Positions 26,854 through 35,180 of a stretch of DNA of 64,000 nt are shown in pieces (the first letter of the stretch is position 1; each line of letters starts with the position of its first letter). A program made the position numbers and the translations under genes. Source of the stretch: Urbifossiella limnaea (GTDB taxonomy: Bacteria > Planctomycetota > Planctomycetia > Gemmatales > Gemmataceae); assembly GCF_007747215.1 (NCBI RefSeq), contig NZ_CP036273.1, forward strand, positions 7,672,322 to 7,736,321, written 5' to 3'. The notes under the pieces were generated by a model that worked only from the letters and a program-made list of their open reading frames with translations, was not told the DNA's origin and did not search any database.

Positions 26854-27627
26854 TCACCCCGCGCGGCCGAGGATGTAGCGGTTCGGGTCCACCTCCGTCC
26901 GCAAGAGCGTCAGCTCGCGGTCCGTCGGCGCCGGCGTCGTGCCGAGGGGGTCGCACGCCGGCAGTTCGAAGCCGGTCGCGGCGCGAACCTGCTCCAGCGT
27001 CACCCCCGGGTGGAGGCTGCGGACGCGCATCCGCTTCGTGTCGTCGGCGAAGTCCAGCACGCACAGGTCCGTGATCACCCGCGCCGGGCCGGTGTTCGCC
27101 GGCAGGCCCGCCGCCTCGCGGGCGCCGGGGCCGGTCAGGTAGCCGGGCGTCGTCAGGAAGTCGAGCTTCGGCACGAACTTCTTGGCGTCGTGCTTCAGCA
27201 GGATCAGCGTCTTCCAGCAGAAGCTGGCCAGGTCGTTGGCGCCGCCGCTGCCCGGCAGGCGCACCTTCGGGCGGGCGTAGTCGGTGCCGATCATCGTCGA
27301 GTTGAGGTTGCCGTAGGGGTCGATCTGGGCGCCGCTCAGGAACGTGGCGTCCACCATGCCGCGCTGGCAGAACTGCATCACGTCGGCCATGCTCGTCACC
27401 ATCAGGGCGCGCTGCTGCGTCGTGCTGTCGCCGACGCTTACCGGCATCGTCGGCAGCTGCGGCGCGAGGCTGCCCGACTCGAACATGATCACCAGGTTCG
27501 GGGCGTGCGTCCGCTGCGCCAGCATCGCCGCGGCGCACGGCACCCCGGTGCCGACGGCCACGGTGGTGCCGTCCTCCAGCTCGCGGGCGGCGGCGCAGAT
27601 CATCAACTCGGTCGGCGTGTACGGCAC
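26854..27627 (-). CDS. CoA-transferase beta subunit (GctB-like), without alpha subunit nearby
   Basis: This 257-residue protein starts at GTG 27627. Motifs GTGVPCAAAMLAQRTHAPN, FESGSLAPQLP and VDATFLSGAQIDPYGNLNST are those of the beta subunit of glutaconate/3-oxoacid CoA-transferases; in the family the catalytic Glu lies in the ESG segment seen here. The enzyme moves CoA between acyl donors and acceptors as an alpha-beta pair. No alpha subunit is found within the window, so the partner must be elsewhere or the protein works alone. Confidence 0.85.
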   Translation of the reverse strand: MPYTPTELMICAAARELEDGTTVAVGTGVPCAAAMLAQRTHAPNLVIMFESGSLAPQLPTMPVSVGDSTTQQRALMVTSMADVMQFCQRGMVDATFLSGAQIDPYGNLNSTMIGTDYARPKVRLPGSGGANDLASFCWKTLILLKHDAKKFVPKLDFLTTPGYLTGPGAREAAGLPANTGPARVITDLCVLDFADDTKRMRVRSLHPGVTLEQVRAATGFELPACDPLGTTPAPTDRELTLLRTEVDPNRYILGRAG

Positions 27628-27796
27628 GGGGCACCGGGGGAGGAATTCCGGACGGCGGGTCGAATCGCCGCGGACCGGAGTGGCATCCGATAACGGGTAA
27701 GGGTATTCTTCCGTCGCCGCGGGCCGACCGCAACCGTAAGATTAACGCCCCACCCGCCCGCACCTACCCAAACCACCCGAGTCCCGGGGTCCGCCC

Positions 27797-28738
27797 GTGA
27801 GTGCCGTCGTTCCCGCCACCGCCGCCGTCGGTCCTGCCGCCCCCCGCCCGCGGCCGAAGCTGATCCGCGGGTTCTACGTGATGCTGATCGTGGTTCACCT
27901 CCTCGCGCTCACGGCGCTGCTGCCGTACGTCTTCACCTGGTGGGGCGTCGTGGCGCTGCTGGTTGGGAACTTTGTGTTCGGCAGCATCGGGATCAACCTG
28001 GCGTACCACCGGATGCTGACGCACGACGCGGTGCAGTTCCCGACGTGGCTGCGGCGGGTGTTCATCACCTGCGGGGTGTGCAGCCTGGAGGGGTCGCCGC
28101 TGTGGTGGGTGCTGAACCACCGCATCCACCACCAGAAGTCCGACGCCGCGGGCGACCCGCACTCGCCGCGCGACGGCTTCTTCTGGGGGCACATGGGCTG
28201 GATCTACACCAGCGACGCCGAGCGGAACCGGCTCAGCACGTACGAGAAGTACGTCCCCGACCTGATGACCGACCCGTACCTCCGCTGGCTCCACCGCGGC
28301 CAGAGGTGGACGCTGGTGTACCTGGCGCACGCGCTGGTCATCGCCGCGGTCGGCTTCGCGGTCGGCTTCGCGGTCACGGACACGACTGAGGCCGCGGTGC
28401 AACTGGGGACGCAGGTGTTCGTGTGGGGCGTGCTGGTGCGGACGGTGTACGTGTGGCACATCACGTGGTTCGTGAACTCGGCGGCGCACCGCTGGGGCTA
28501 CAAGAGCTACGACACGCCCGACAACAGCCGGAACAACTGGTGGGTGGCGCTGCTGACGAACGGCGAGGGGTGGCACAACAACCACCACGCCGCGCCGCGG
28601 GCGTGCTCGCAGGGGCACCGGTGGTGGGAGATCGACCTGACGTTCACCTTCGTGCGCGCCCTGGCGCTGGTGGGGCTGGCGACGAACGTGGTGCCGGTGA
28701 AGGTGGCGGGCTACCGGCAGAAGGACGCCACCGCCTGA
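27797..28738 (+). CDS. Acyl-CoA delta-9 type fatty acid desaturase
   Basis: This 313-residue protein starts at GTG 27797. The three histidine boxes that hold the di-iron centre are present: YHRMLTH near 70, NHRIHHQKSD near 105 and WHNNHHA near 255. Hydrophobic segments before and between them (FYVMLIVVHLLALTALLPYV, LVGNFVFGSIGINLAY) place it in the membrane. It introduces a double bond in fatty acyl chains and would adjust membrane fluidity. It stands alone and is followed by a repeat-rich gap before rpmA. Confidence 0.95.
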   Translation: MSAVVPATAAVGPAAPRPRPKLIRGFYVMLIVVHLLALTALLPYVFTWWGVVALLVGNFVFGSIGINLAYHRMLTHDAVQFPTWLRRVFITCGVCSLEGSPLWWVLNHRIHHQKSDAAGDPHSPRDGFFWGHMGWIYTSDAERNRLSTYEKYVPDLMTDPYLRWLHRGQRWTLVYLAHALVIAAVGFAVGFAVTDTTEAAVQLGTQVFVWGVLVRTVYVWHITWFVNSAAHRWGYKSYDTPDNSRNNWWVALLTNGEGWHNNHHAAPRACSQGHRWWEIDLTFTFVRALALVGLATNVVPVKVAGYRQKDATA

Positions 28739-28741
28739 ATG

Positions 28742-28895
28742 GCTCGGGGCTTGAGCCCGGAGGGCGTCCGTTCATAGCCCGGGGCGGCCTCGGCGGTGTC
28801 TCGAGTGCGTCGCTCCCACGATTCGCGTCGCCGCCCGCCCGGGGTTTCCACCCCGGGCTACACACGGCCGCCCCTCCGGGGCTCAAGGCCCGAGC
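28742..28895. repeat. Imperfect nested inverted repeat upstream of rpmA
   Basis: GCTCGGGGCTTGAGCCCGGAGG near 28742-28764 pairs with CCTCCGGGGCTCAAGGCCCGAGC near 28873-28895, with a nested pair built on AGCCCGGGG and CCCCGGGCT. The layout is like the family C and G repeats, made of gene-end hairpin modules, but with more mismatches. Confidence 0.65.
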
Positions 28896-28972
28896 CGCGG
28901 CTCGATCCCTGGACACCCCTTTCCGGCGCCCTAGACTAAGCGCTTTCACTGCGCCTCGAAGGAGTCCGTGTC

Positions 28973-29239
28973 ATGGCACACAAGAAGGGTCAGGGGTCGG
29001 TCAAGAACGGCCGCGACTCGAAGCCGAAGCGCCGCGGGGTGAAGATCTACGGCGGCCAGGCGGTGAAGCAGAGCGGCATCATCGTGGTGCAGTGCGGCAC
29101 GAAGTACGCCCCCGGCCGGTTCGTCCGCCGGGCCAGCAACGACTTCCTGTACGCCACCACCGCCGGCAAGGTGTACTTCGACCAGGGCGGCAAGCGGGTC
29201 AACGTCACCCCGGACGACGCGACCGTCACCACGGTCTGA
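28973..29239 (+). CDS. rpmA: 50S ribosomal protein bL27
   Basis: The 88-residue protein begins MAHKKGQGSVKNGRDSKPKR, the invariant L27 N-terminus that reaches the peptidyl transferase centre, and continues VKIYGGQAVKQSGIIVVQ and GTKYAPGRFV. An AAGGAG lies before the ATG at 28973. In many bacteria rplU (bL21) is directly upstream, but here a desaturase and repeats precede it, so rpmA is transcribed alone. A strong hairpin follows. Confidence 0.97.
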   Translation: MAHKKGQGSVKNGRDSKPKRRGVKIYGGQAVKQSGIIVVQCGTKYAPGRFVRRASNDFLYATTAGKVYFDQGGKRVNVTPDDATVTTV

Positions 29240-29261
29240 GCGCGGCGGAAGCCGAAGCGAC

Positions 29262-29287
29262 GCGGCCCACCCGAACGGGTGGGCCGC
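29262..29287. terminator. Terminator hairpin after rpmA
   Basis: An 11-bp perfect GC-rich stem, 29262-29272 with 29277-29287, and a GAAC loop lie 23 bases after the rpmA stop, followed by TTGCGTTT. The convergent gene on the minus strand ends at 29307, so it may serve both. Confidence 0.75.
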
Positions 29288-29306
29288 TTGCGTTTGTGGC
29301 GGGAGG

Positions 29307-30320
29307 TCAGCGGGGCTCGGTATCCTGCACCACCCGGTCGAGACGGCCGATGCGGAGGTCGTCGGCGGGGACGAACAACCGGATCACGCGGAACCAGCCG
29401 TCGCCGGTCATGGCGAACGGTGGCGACCCGCTGGCGAAGGCGAGCAGGTGGTGGGTGCCGTCCTGCTGGGCCTTGTACCAGTTGTCGGGCATTGTGGGGT
29501 GGCCGAGGAGTTGATCCTCCCCGCCGTTGAACACCATGCCGTGGTAGTGCCACCAGAAGTCGTGCGTGATTCCCGCGGCCGTCCCGGCCGACGACTCTGG
29601 GTCCGGGAGCGACAGGGCTTCCTCGAACGTAATCGGGTGGGCCGGCCAGCGGTTGGCGGGCGACAGCCCGGCCGGGAATGCCCGGGGGCTCAGGGGGCCA
29701 CCGGGCGGCACGACGATAGGGCGCCACCCCTCGGGTTCGGTCCCGTCATAGGGCTCGCCGCCGTCGTCGCGCTCGGGGTCGCCGAGGGCGTAAAAGACCG
29801 AGAGCATACCGGACAGGGCGTACCCGCGGGCGGCGGGGCTGGCGACGAGGTCGGCGAGGTTGTACTGACCGACGAACGGTAGCGGCGCGCCGCTCGCGCG
29901 CGTGGGCCAGGGCACCTCCGCCGGCAGGTCTGGCTCACCGCCATACCGGCTGACCCCGACCGGCAATCCCGTGACCGCCTCCGGCGAGGGGTGGACCGAG
30001 AGCGCCGGCAGGGCGACTCCGAGGAGGTCACTTGCCCGGGCGGCGAGCGCGCTGCCGCGGGCCAGTTCGACCAGCGTCACCCCTACGAGGTCGCGCCACG
30101 GCCGGTGGAACGCGGCCGACGGCGGGAGCGGGTCGCCCGACCGGAGCGCAGCCACGAAGTCCCGCAGGAACGGCCCGCGCGGGTCGTCTTGGTCGTCCAG
30201 CCAGTCCGCGTAGACCAACCTCGGCGTGTCGTCGGAGAGCGCCCCGAGGACGCCGGCGAGGAAGTCGCCCTCCCCCGGGAGAAACGCGGCGGGGTTGGGG
30301 AGGGCGACGTGCGTGGCCAT
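29307..30320 (-). CDS. TIGR02996 domain protein with DUF1963-like region
   Basis: This 337-residue protein starts at ATG 30320. Residues 18-60 are the TIGR02996 domain (LAGVLGALSDDTPRLVYADW, LRDFVAALRSGD). From about 115 a YwqG/DUF1963-like part follows (VGVSRYGGEPDLPAEVPWP, LPFVGQYNLADL, LLAFASGSPPFAM), known for internal repeats but of unknown function. It ends 5 bases after the downstream convergent direction changes: the next minus-strand gene, apgM, starts upstream of it and stops at 30325, so the two may share a transcript. Confidence 0.88.
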   Translation of the reverse strand: MATHVALPNPAAFLPGEGDFLAGVLGALSDDTPRLVYADWLDDQDDPRGPFLRDFVAALRSGDPLPPSAAFHRPWRDLVGVTLVELARGSALAARASDLLGVALPALSVHPSPEAVTGLPVGVSRYGGEPDLPAEVPWPTRASGAPLPFVGQYNLADLVASPAARGYALSGMLSVFYALGDPERDDGGEPYDGTEPEGWRPIVVPPGGPLSPRAFPAGLSPANRWPAHPITFEEALSLPDPESSAGTAAGITHDFWWHYHGMVFNGGEDQLLGHPTMPDNWYKAQQDGTHHLLAFASGSPPFAMTGDGWFRVIRLFVPADDLRIGRLDRVVQDTEPR

Positions 30321-30324
30321 CAGT

Positions 30325-31533
30325 TTAAGCCCCGTACTTCCCCAGCCGGCCGGCGTGCGCCATCGCCAGCAGCATCAGGTGCGCCCCCTGGAACTGCCCC
30401 AGCCCGCCGCGCAGGCAGTCGCGCTCGCCGAACGTCGCCACGTCGTCGGGGCGGCAGGTGGCGTCGGCCGCCAGGACCGTCGGCACCGGGTGCCAGCTGT
30501 GGCTCTTCATCCGGCTCGGCGTGCTGTGGTCGCCCGTCACGATGAACACGTCCGGGTTCAGGGCGCGGATCTGCGGCACCACCTTGTCCAGCTTCTCGAT
30601 CATCTCCACCTTCGCGGGGAAGTTGCCGTCCTCGCCGGTGCTGTCGGTGTACTTGTAGTGCAGGAAGAAGAAGTCGTACTTGTCCCACACACTCTTCAGC
30701 GTGTCGACCTGCCCCTGGAGCGTCTGGCCGGGGTCGAGGATGTCCATCCCCACCAGCCGGGCCAGCCCCTTGTACATCGGGTAGACCGCGATCGCCGCGG
30801 CCTTCAGGCCGTACACCTGCTCGAACGTGGCGATGTTCGGCATCCGGGCGAAGCCGCGCAGCGTGGCGCCGTTCGTCGGCGCCTCGGGGGCCAGCACCTC
30901 CACCGCCTTGGCGATGAACTCGTTCACCACCGCGGCCGTCTTCGCGCTCGCCGGGTCGGCGCCCTCCGCCTTCAGCGGCGCCACGCCGACCTGCTGCGGG
31001 TCGGTGTCGTTGACGGCGTCGCCGAGGCCGTCGCCGCGGATCACCAGCACGAACCGGTGCTCCCGCACCGGCTCCACGAACAGCTCGACGCCGGGAATCT
31101 GGATCGTGCGGAGGCGGGCCACGGCGGCGGCGTTCTTCTCGTTGCTCGGGCGGCCGGCGCGGCGGTCGGTGATCTTGCCGTCGGCCCCAAGGGTGCAGAA
31201 GTTGCCGCGGATGCACACGTCCTTCGGGCCGACGGCGAAGTTGATGCCGAGCGCCTCCAGGATGCCGCGGCCGATGCGGTACTCCAGCGGGTCGTAGCCG
31301 AACAGCGACAGGTGGCCGGGGCCGCTGCCGGGGGTGATGCCCGGCAGCACCGGCGTGCTCAGGCCGCACACGCCGTCCTTCACCAGGGCGTCGAAGTTCG
31401 GCGTGTTCGCGGTTTCGAGCTCGGTTTTTCCGCCTTTTTCCACGGGGAGCCCGCCGAGGCCGTCGGCCACCAGCAGCACGATTTTCGTGGTCGCGGGTTC
31501 GCGCAGGGTCTGAATCAGTTCGTGAGTGTTCAT
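30325..31533 (-). CDS. apgM: 2,3-bisphosphoglycerate-independent phosphoglycerate mutase, archaeal type
   Basis: From ATG 31533 (MNTHELIQTLREP) the protein has 402 residues. It belongs to the alkaline phosphatase-like superfamily: KIVLLVADGLGG holds the first metal site, the catalytic Ser lies in PGSGPGHLSLFGYDP, and FIVTGDHSTPSRMKSHSWHP holds the later metal ligands. It interconverts 3- and 2-phosphoglycerate in glycolysis. It is divergent from pgi, another glycolytic gene, with about 110 bases between starts, so the two may share control. Confidence 0.93.
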   Translation of the reverse strand: MNTHELIQTLREPATTKIVLLVADGLGGLPVEKGGKTELETANTPNFDALVKDGVCGLSTPVLPGITPGSGPGHLSLFGYDPLEYRIGRGILEALGINFAVGPKDVCIRGNFCTLGADGKITDRRAGRPSNEKNAAAVARLRTIQIPGVELFVEPVREHRFVLVIRGDGLGDAVNDTDPQQVGVAPLKAEGADPASAKTAAVVNEFIAKAVEVLAPEAPTNGATLRGFARMPNIATFEQVYGLKAAAIAVYPMYKGLARLVGMDILDPGQTLQGQVDTLKSVWDKYDFFFLHYKYTDSTGEDGNFPAKVEMIEKLDKVVPQIRALNPDVFIVTGDHSTPSRMKSHSWHPVPTVLAADATCRPDDVATFGERDCLRGGLGQFQGAHLMLLAMAHAGRLGKYGA

Positions 31534-31643
31534 AATGAACGAGTTTACGCCCACGGATTAGTGACGTACAGTTAGCGGGAGCGGACTGTACGCAATGACC
31601 GACCGGCCCGGGGCTTGCGCCCGGGTGCCCCGGGACGACTCCC

Positions 31644-33149
31644 ATGCAGCTGCCCGACGAAAACATCACCTTCGAGTTCGGCCGGCTCGTCACCAAGCCC
31701 CCGGAGGCGTGGACGCCGCTCGCCGAGCTCCAGGCCCAGCACTTCGTCAGCCCCGACCGCCTCGACGCCCTCAAGCCGCTGCTCAACCAGGTCCGCGGCC
31801 GCGTCGCCGCCGAGCGCGAGCTGAACTCGGTCCCGGCGAAGGACCAGCCGCTGCAGCCCGGGTTCATCAACCTGCCGCAGCAGCTCCTCGACGGCTTCCG
31901 CCGCAAGCAGGACGCCAGCGACCTCGGCAAGGTGCTGCGGGTCGCCAACCGGCTGAAGGAGAACGTGGACCGCGTCGTGGTGCTGGGCATCGGCGGCAGC
32001 TACCTCGGGGCGAAGGCGCTGTTCGACGCCCTGTGCCACGCCCACCACAACGAGATGCCGGCGAAGCTGCGGATGGGGAAGCCGCGCGTCTACTTCGAGG
32101 GGAACGCCCTCGACAACGACGCGCTGCAGGAGCTGCTGGAGCTCCTGGAGAACACCTGCGTCGACCCGGACATCGCCGAGGAGCGGTGGGGCGTGGTCGT
32201 CGTCAGCAAGTCGGGCGGCACCATCGAGACGGCCGCCGCCTTCCGGGCGCTGCGGGCCGAGGCCCAGAAGTACTACGGCCCCAAGGACCCCATCCTGAAG
32301 CAGGTGGTGGTGCCGGTCACCGGCCCGAAGGGGAAGCTGCGCGACCTGTGCAAGGCCGACGGCTACGCCGACGACGACATCCTCACCATCCCCGACGACG
32401 TCGGCGGCCGGTTCAGCGTGTTCACCCCGGTCGGCTTGCTGCCGGCGGCGGTGATGGGGCTCGACGTGCGGGCGCTGCTGCTCGGCGCCGCCACGATGAC
32501 GAAGCGGTTCCTCGAAGAGCCCGCCGAGAAGAACCCGGTGCTCCAGTTCGCCGCGGTCAACTACCTGCTGGCGGAGGAGAACAAGAAGACGACCCGGGTG
32601 ATGGCCTGCTGGTCGAAGAAGCTCGAAGCGATCGGCTGGTGGTACGACCAGCTGCTGAGCGAGAGCCTGGGGAAGTTCGGCCGCGGGCCGACGCCGCTGA
32701 CGGCCGTGTACAGCCGCGACCTGCACAGCCGCGGCCAGCAGCACCAGGACGGGGCGCGGGACAAGACCATCAACAACCTGGTGGTGCGGACGCCGAAGCA
32801 CCCGCCGGTGCAGGTGGGCATGGCCGACCGCAACGAGGACGACCTGAACCAGTTCAGCCGCAAGGGCTACCCCGACCTGCTAGACGCGGCGCTGAAGGGG
32901 ACGAACGAGGCCTACGCCGACGCGGCCCGGCCGAGCGCCGACATCGTCCTGCCGGCGCTGAGCGAGCACACGGTCGGGCAGCTGATGCAGATGCTGATGC
33001 TGGCGACGGTGGTGGAGGGCCGGCTGATGGGGATCAACCCCTACGGCCAGCCCGGGGTGGAGGCGTACAAGGCGAACATGACGCGGCACCTGAAGGCGGT
33101 GCCGAACCTCCCCAAGGGCGAGGTGCGCGACCAGACGAAGGGCGTGTAA
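31644..33149 (+). CDS. pgi: Glucose-6-phosphate isomerase
   Basis: This 501-residue protein starts at ATG 31644. Sugar phosphate binding is seen in VVVLGIGGSYLGAKAL and VVSKSGGTIETAAAF, followed by VTGPKGKLRDLC, FTPVGLLPAAVMGLD and late LHSRGQQHQDG with the catalytic region. It interconverts glucose-6-phosphate and fructose-6-phosphate. The length is usual for bacterial PGI. A 45-bp inverted repeat begins 10 bases after its stop. Confidence 0.97.
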   Translation: MQLPDENITFEFGRLVTKPPEAWTPLAELQAQHFVSPDRLDALKPLLNQVRGRVAAERELNSVPAKDQPLQPGFINLPQQLLDGFRRKQDASDLGKVLRVANRLKENVDRVVVLGIGGSYLGAKALFDALCHAHHNEMPAKLRMGKPRVYFEGNALDNDALQELLELLENTCVDPDIAEERWGVVVVSKSGGTIETAAAFRALRAEAQKYYGPKDPILKQVVVPVTGPKGKLRDLCKADGYADDDILTIPDDVGGRFSVFTPVGLLPAAVMGLDVRALLLGAATMTKRFLEEPAEKNPVLQFAAVNYLLAEENKKTTRVMACWSKKLEAIGWWYDQLLSESLGKFGRGPTPLTAVYSRDLHSRGQQHQDGARDKTINNLVVRTPKHPPVQVGMADRNEDDLNQFSRKGYPDLLDAALKGTNEAYADAARPSADIVLPALSEHTVGQLMQMLMLATVVEGRLMGINPYGQPGVEAYKANMTRHLKAVPNLPKGEVRDQTKGV

Positions 33150-33158
33150 CCCGGCGGG

Positions 33159-33279
33159 AAGGCAATTTTTGACAGGATAACAGGATGAAGCAGGATGGAA
33201 GACGAAGACAAGAATTAAATTGATTTCTGTCTCTGTCTTCCATCCTGCTTCATCCTGTTATCCTGTCAAAAATTGCCTT
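33159..33279. repeat. Perfect 45-bp inverted repeat between convergent genes (family A)
   Basis: Arms 33159-33203 and 33235-33279 are perfectly complementary over 45 bases with a 31-base AT-rich loop. The arm contains GACAGGATAACAGGATGAAG and CAGGATGGAAGAC. It fills the gap between the convergent stops of pgi (33149) and the propeller gene (33287). Relatives are at 45758 and 53340. Confidence 0.93.
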
Positions 33280-33286
33280 CGCCCCC

Positions 33287-35020
33287 CTACCGCACCGGCA
33301 GCCGCAGGCACGCCAGCTCCGTGCCGTTCCTGACGTACAGCCGGCCGTTCGCCACCACCGGGTGGTTCCACGTCTTCCCCGTCAGCGCCGGCACCTTCGC
33401 CAGCTCGTCCAGGTCCGCCGCGTCCGCCCGCACCAGCGCCACCTTCCCCTTCACGTCCTGCACGACCAGCAGCCCCTGGTCCGGCAGGCCCAGCACCTGG
33501 CCGTGGCCGTACGCCGTCTCCTTCCACACCTGCTTGCCGCTCTCCAGGTCCACGCAGGCGAAGCGGTCGTCGTCGAAGCCGTACAGGTGCTTGCCGACCA
33601 CCACGGCGTCGTTGAAGTACGGCTTCATCCCGCGCGTCGCCCACTGCTGCTTCACGTCCCACCCGTCGCTCGTCTTCGACACGCGCAGCCGGCGGATGCC
33701 CTGGTCGTTGCCCACGCCGGTGCCGATCACCACGTCCGTGTCCGACACCACCGCCGGCTGCGTCGAGCGGTTCACGTCCGGGATCGTCCAGGCGTGCTCC
33801 CACAGCTTCGTGCCGTCGGCGGGGCGGAACGACTCCAGACCGTAGTCGGACAGCACGAGCACCTGCGGCACGCCGCCGAACGTGGCGGGGTGCGGCGAGG
33901 CGTAGCTGTGCTTGCCGTTGCCGGCCGCCCACGCCCGCTCGCCCGTGTCCGCCCGGTAGGCGAGGACGCCCTTGCCGCCGCCGCCGTTGGCCGTGGCGAT
34001 GACCACGCCGTCGGTCACCAGCGGCGACCCGGCGAAGCCCCACTGCACCAGCACGCCGCCGTCGGCCACCAGGTCGCGCACCCACTCCTGCTTGCCGGTG
34101 GCGGCGTCGAGGCGGGCCAGCCTGCCGGTCGCGCCCTGCACGTACGCCTTGCCGCCGTGGATGGTGGGCGTGGCCCGCGGCCCCGGCCCGGCGATCGTCT
34201 CGGTGAACCGGCCCGGCGTCTTCCACTCCCACACCTCCACGCCGGTCGCGGCGTCGTAGCACACGACCGCCTCGTCGTCGCCGCGCTGCTCCTGCGTGAA
34301 CAGCTTGCCGCCGGCGACCGACACCGAGCCCCAGCCCGGCCCGACGCGGTGCTTCCACACGAGTTCGGGCGGGTGGGCCGCCCAGTCGGCGTCGAGCTTG
34401 ACGCCGGTGACGAGGCCGTCGCGGCCGGCGCCGCGGAACCCGGGCCAGTCGCCGGGGCCGACCTCGACCGGCTTGGCGTCCGTCACCGGCGCCGGGGCGG
34501 GCTTGCGCTCGGCGGCGAACTGCTCCTCGTCGGACATCGTCCACCGCCAGCGCAGGTCGGGCCACATGTCGCCGCCGAGGCCGTCCACGGTGACGGCGCT
34601 GGCGAGCGCCCACACGCCGAGGATGCCGACGACGACGCCGGCCTGGCGGGGGGTGGCGTGGAGCGGCGTGCTGACGAGCACCCAGCCGAGCCAGACGACG
34701 AGCACGGCCATGAGCCCGAAGATGGCGACGGCCATCTCGTTCCCCTTGTGGAGGGTGAGAGCCAGCGCCACGGCGGGGACGAGCACGAGGGCCGGCACGA
34801 GCCACCGGAGCGGCCCGCGGACGCGGGCGAGGAACGTCCACCAGACGACGGCGGCGACGGTGCCGAGGATCGGCGCGGCGAACCAGCCCATGAAGTGGAA
34901 CATGGTCTTCGGCGCGACGAGCGGCGGCACGATCCACGCCGCGGCGACGGCGGCGAGGATGACGACGGCGGGCCAGGCGCGGACCGGCCAGCGGCCGGCG
35001 GGGGTGTCGGCGGTGCTCAC
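33287..35020 (-). CDS. Membrane protein with PQQ-type beta-propeller
   Basis: This 577-residue protein starts at GTG 35020. Four hydrophobic helices occupy residues 12-140 (WPAVVILAAVAAAWIV, AAPILGTVAAVVWWTF, WLVPALVLVPAVALAL, VVGILGVWALASAV). From 190 onward there are repeated propeller blades (WPGFRGAGRDGLVTG, LVWKHRVGPGWGSVSV, AVVCYDAATGVEVWEW, ARLDAATGKQEWVRDL and more). These resemble BamB/PQQ-dependent dehydrogenase blades, but no PQQ-ligating catalytic domain is seen. It is probably anchored in the cytoplasmic membrane with the propeller outside, of unknown function; this type is very common in planctomycetes. Confidence 0.88.
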   Translation of the reverse strand: MSTADTPAGRWPVRAWPAVVILAAVAAAWIVPPLVAPKTMFHFMGWFAAPILGTVAAVVWWTFLARVRGPLRWLVPALVLVPAVALALTLHKGNEMAVAIFGLMAVLVVWLGWVLVSTPLHATPRQAGVVVGILGVWALASAVTVDGLGGDMWPDLRWRWTMSDEEQFAAERKPAPAPVTDAKPVEVGPGDWPGFRGAGRDGLVTGVKLDADWAAHPPELVWKHRVGPGWGSVSVAGGKLFTQEQRGDDEAVVCYDAATGVEVWEWKTPGRFTETIAGPGPRATPTIHGGKAYVQGATGRLARLDAATGKQEWVRDLVADGGVLVQWGFAGSPLVTDGVVIATANGGGGKGVLAYRADTGERAWAAGNGKHSYASPHPATFGGVPQVLVLSDYGLESFRPADGTKLWEHAWTIPDVNRSTQPAVVSDTDVVIGTGVGNDQGIRRLRVSKTSDGWDVKQQWATRGMKPYFNDAVVVGKHLYGFDDDRFACVDLESGKQVWKETAYGHGQVLGLPDQGLLVVQDVKGKVALVRADAADLDELAKVPALTGKTWNHPVVANGRLYVRNGTELACLRLPVR

Positions 35021-35076
35021 GCGGGAAGCCTCCGTGCAGGGGTTGTGGGGGCATCTTACGCGGCGCGGGGTGCGCC

Positions 35077-35141
35077 GTTAGGCCGGGGCGCAAGCCCCGT
35101 CGGGGTTCAGACGCCCGACGGGGCTTGCGCCCCGGCCTAAC
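35077..35141. repeat. Perfect 28-bp inverted repeat between divergent genes (family C)
   Basis: Arms 35077-35104 and 35114-35141 pair perfectly, with core GGCCGGGGCGCAAGCCCCGT. The nearly identical arm recurs at 43002-43025. Here it lies between two divergent starts, where a terminator role is not expected. Confidence 0.88.
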
Positions 35142-35180
35142 GGCTGATCCGACTTGCCCGCGGCCGGCCGGCGTTGTCTG

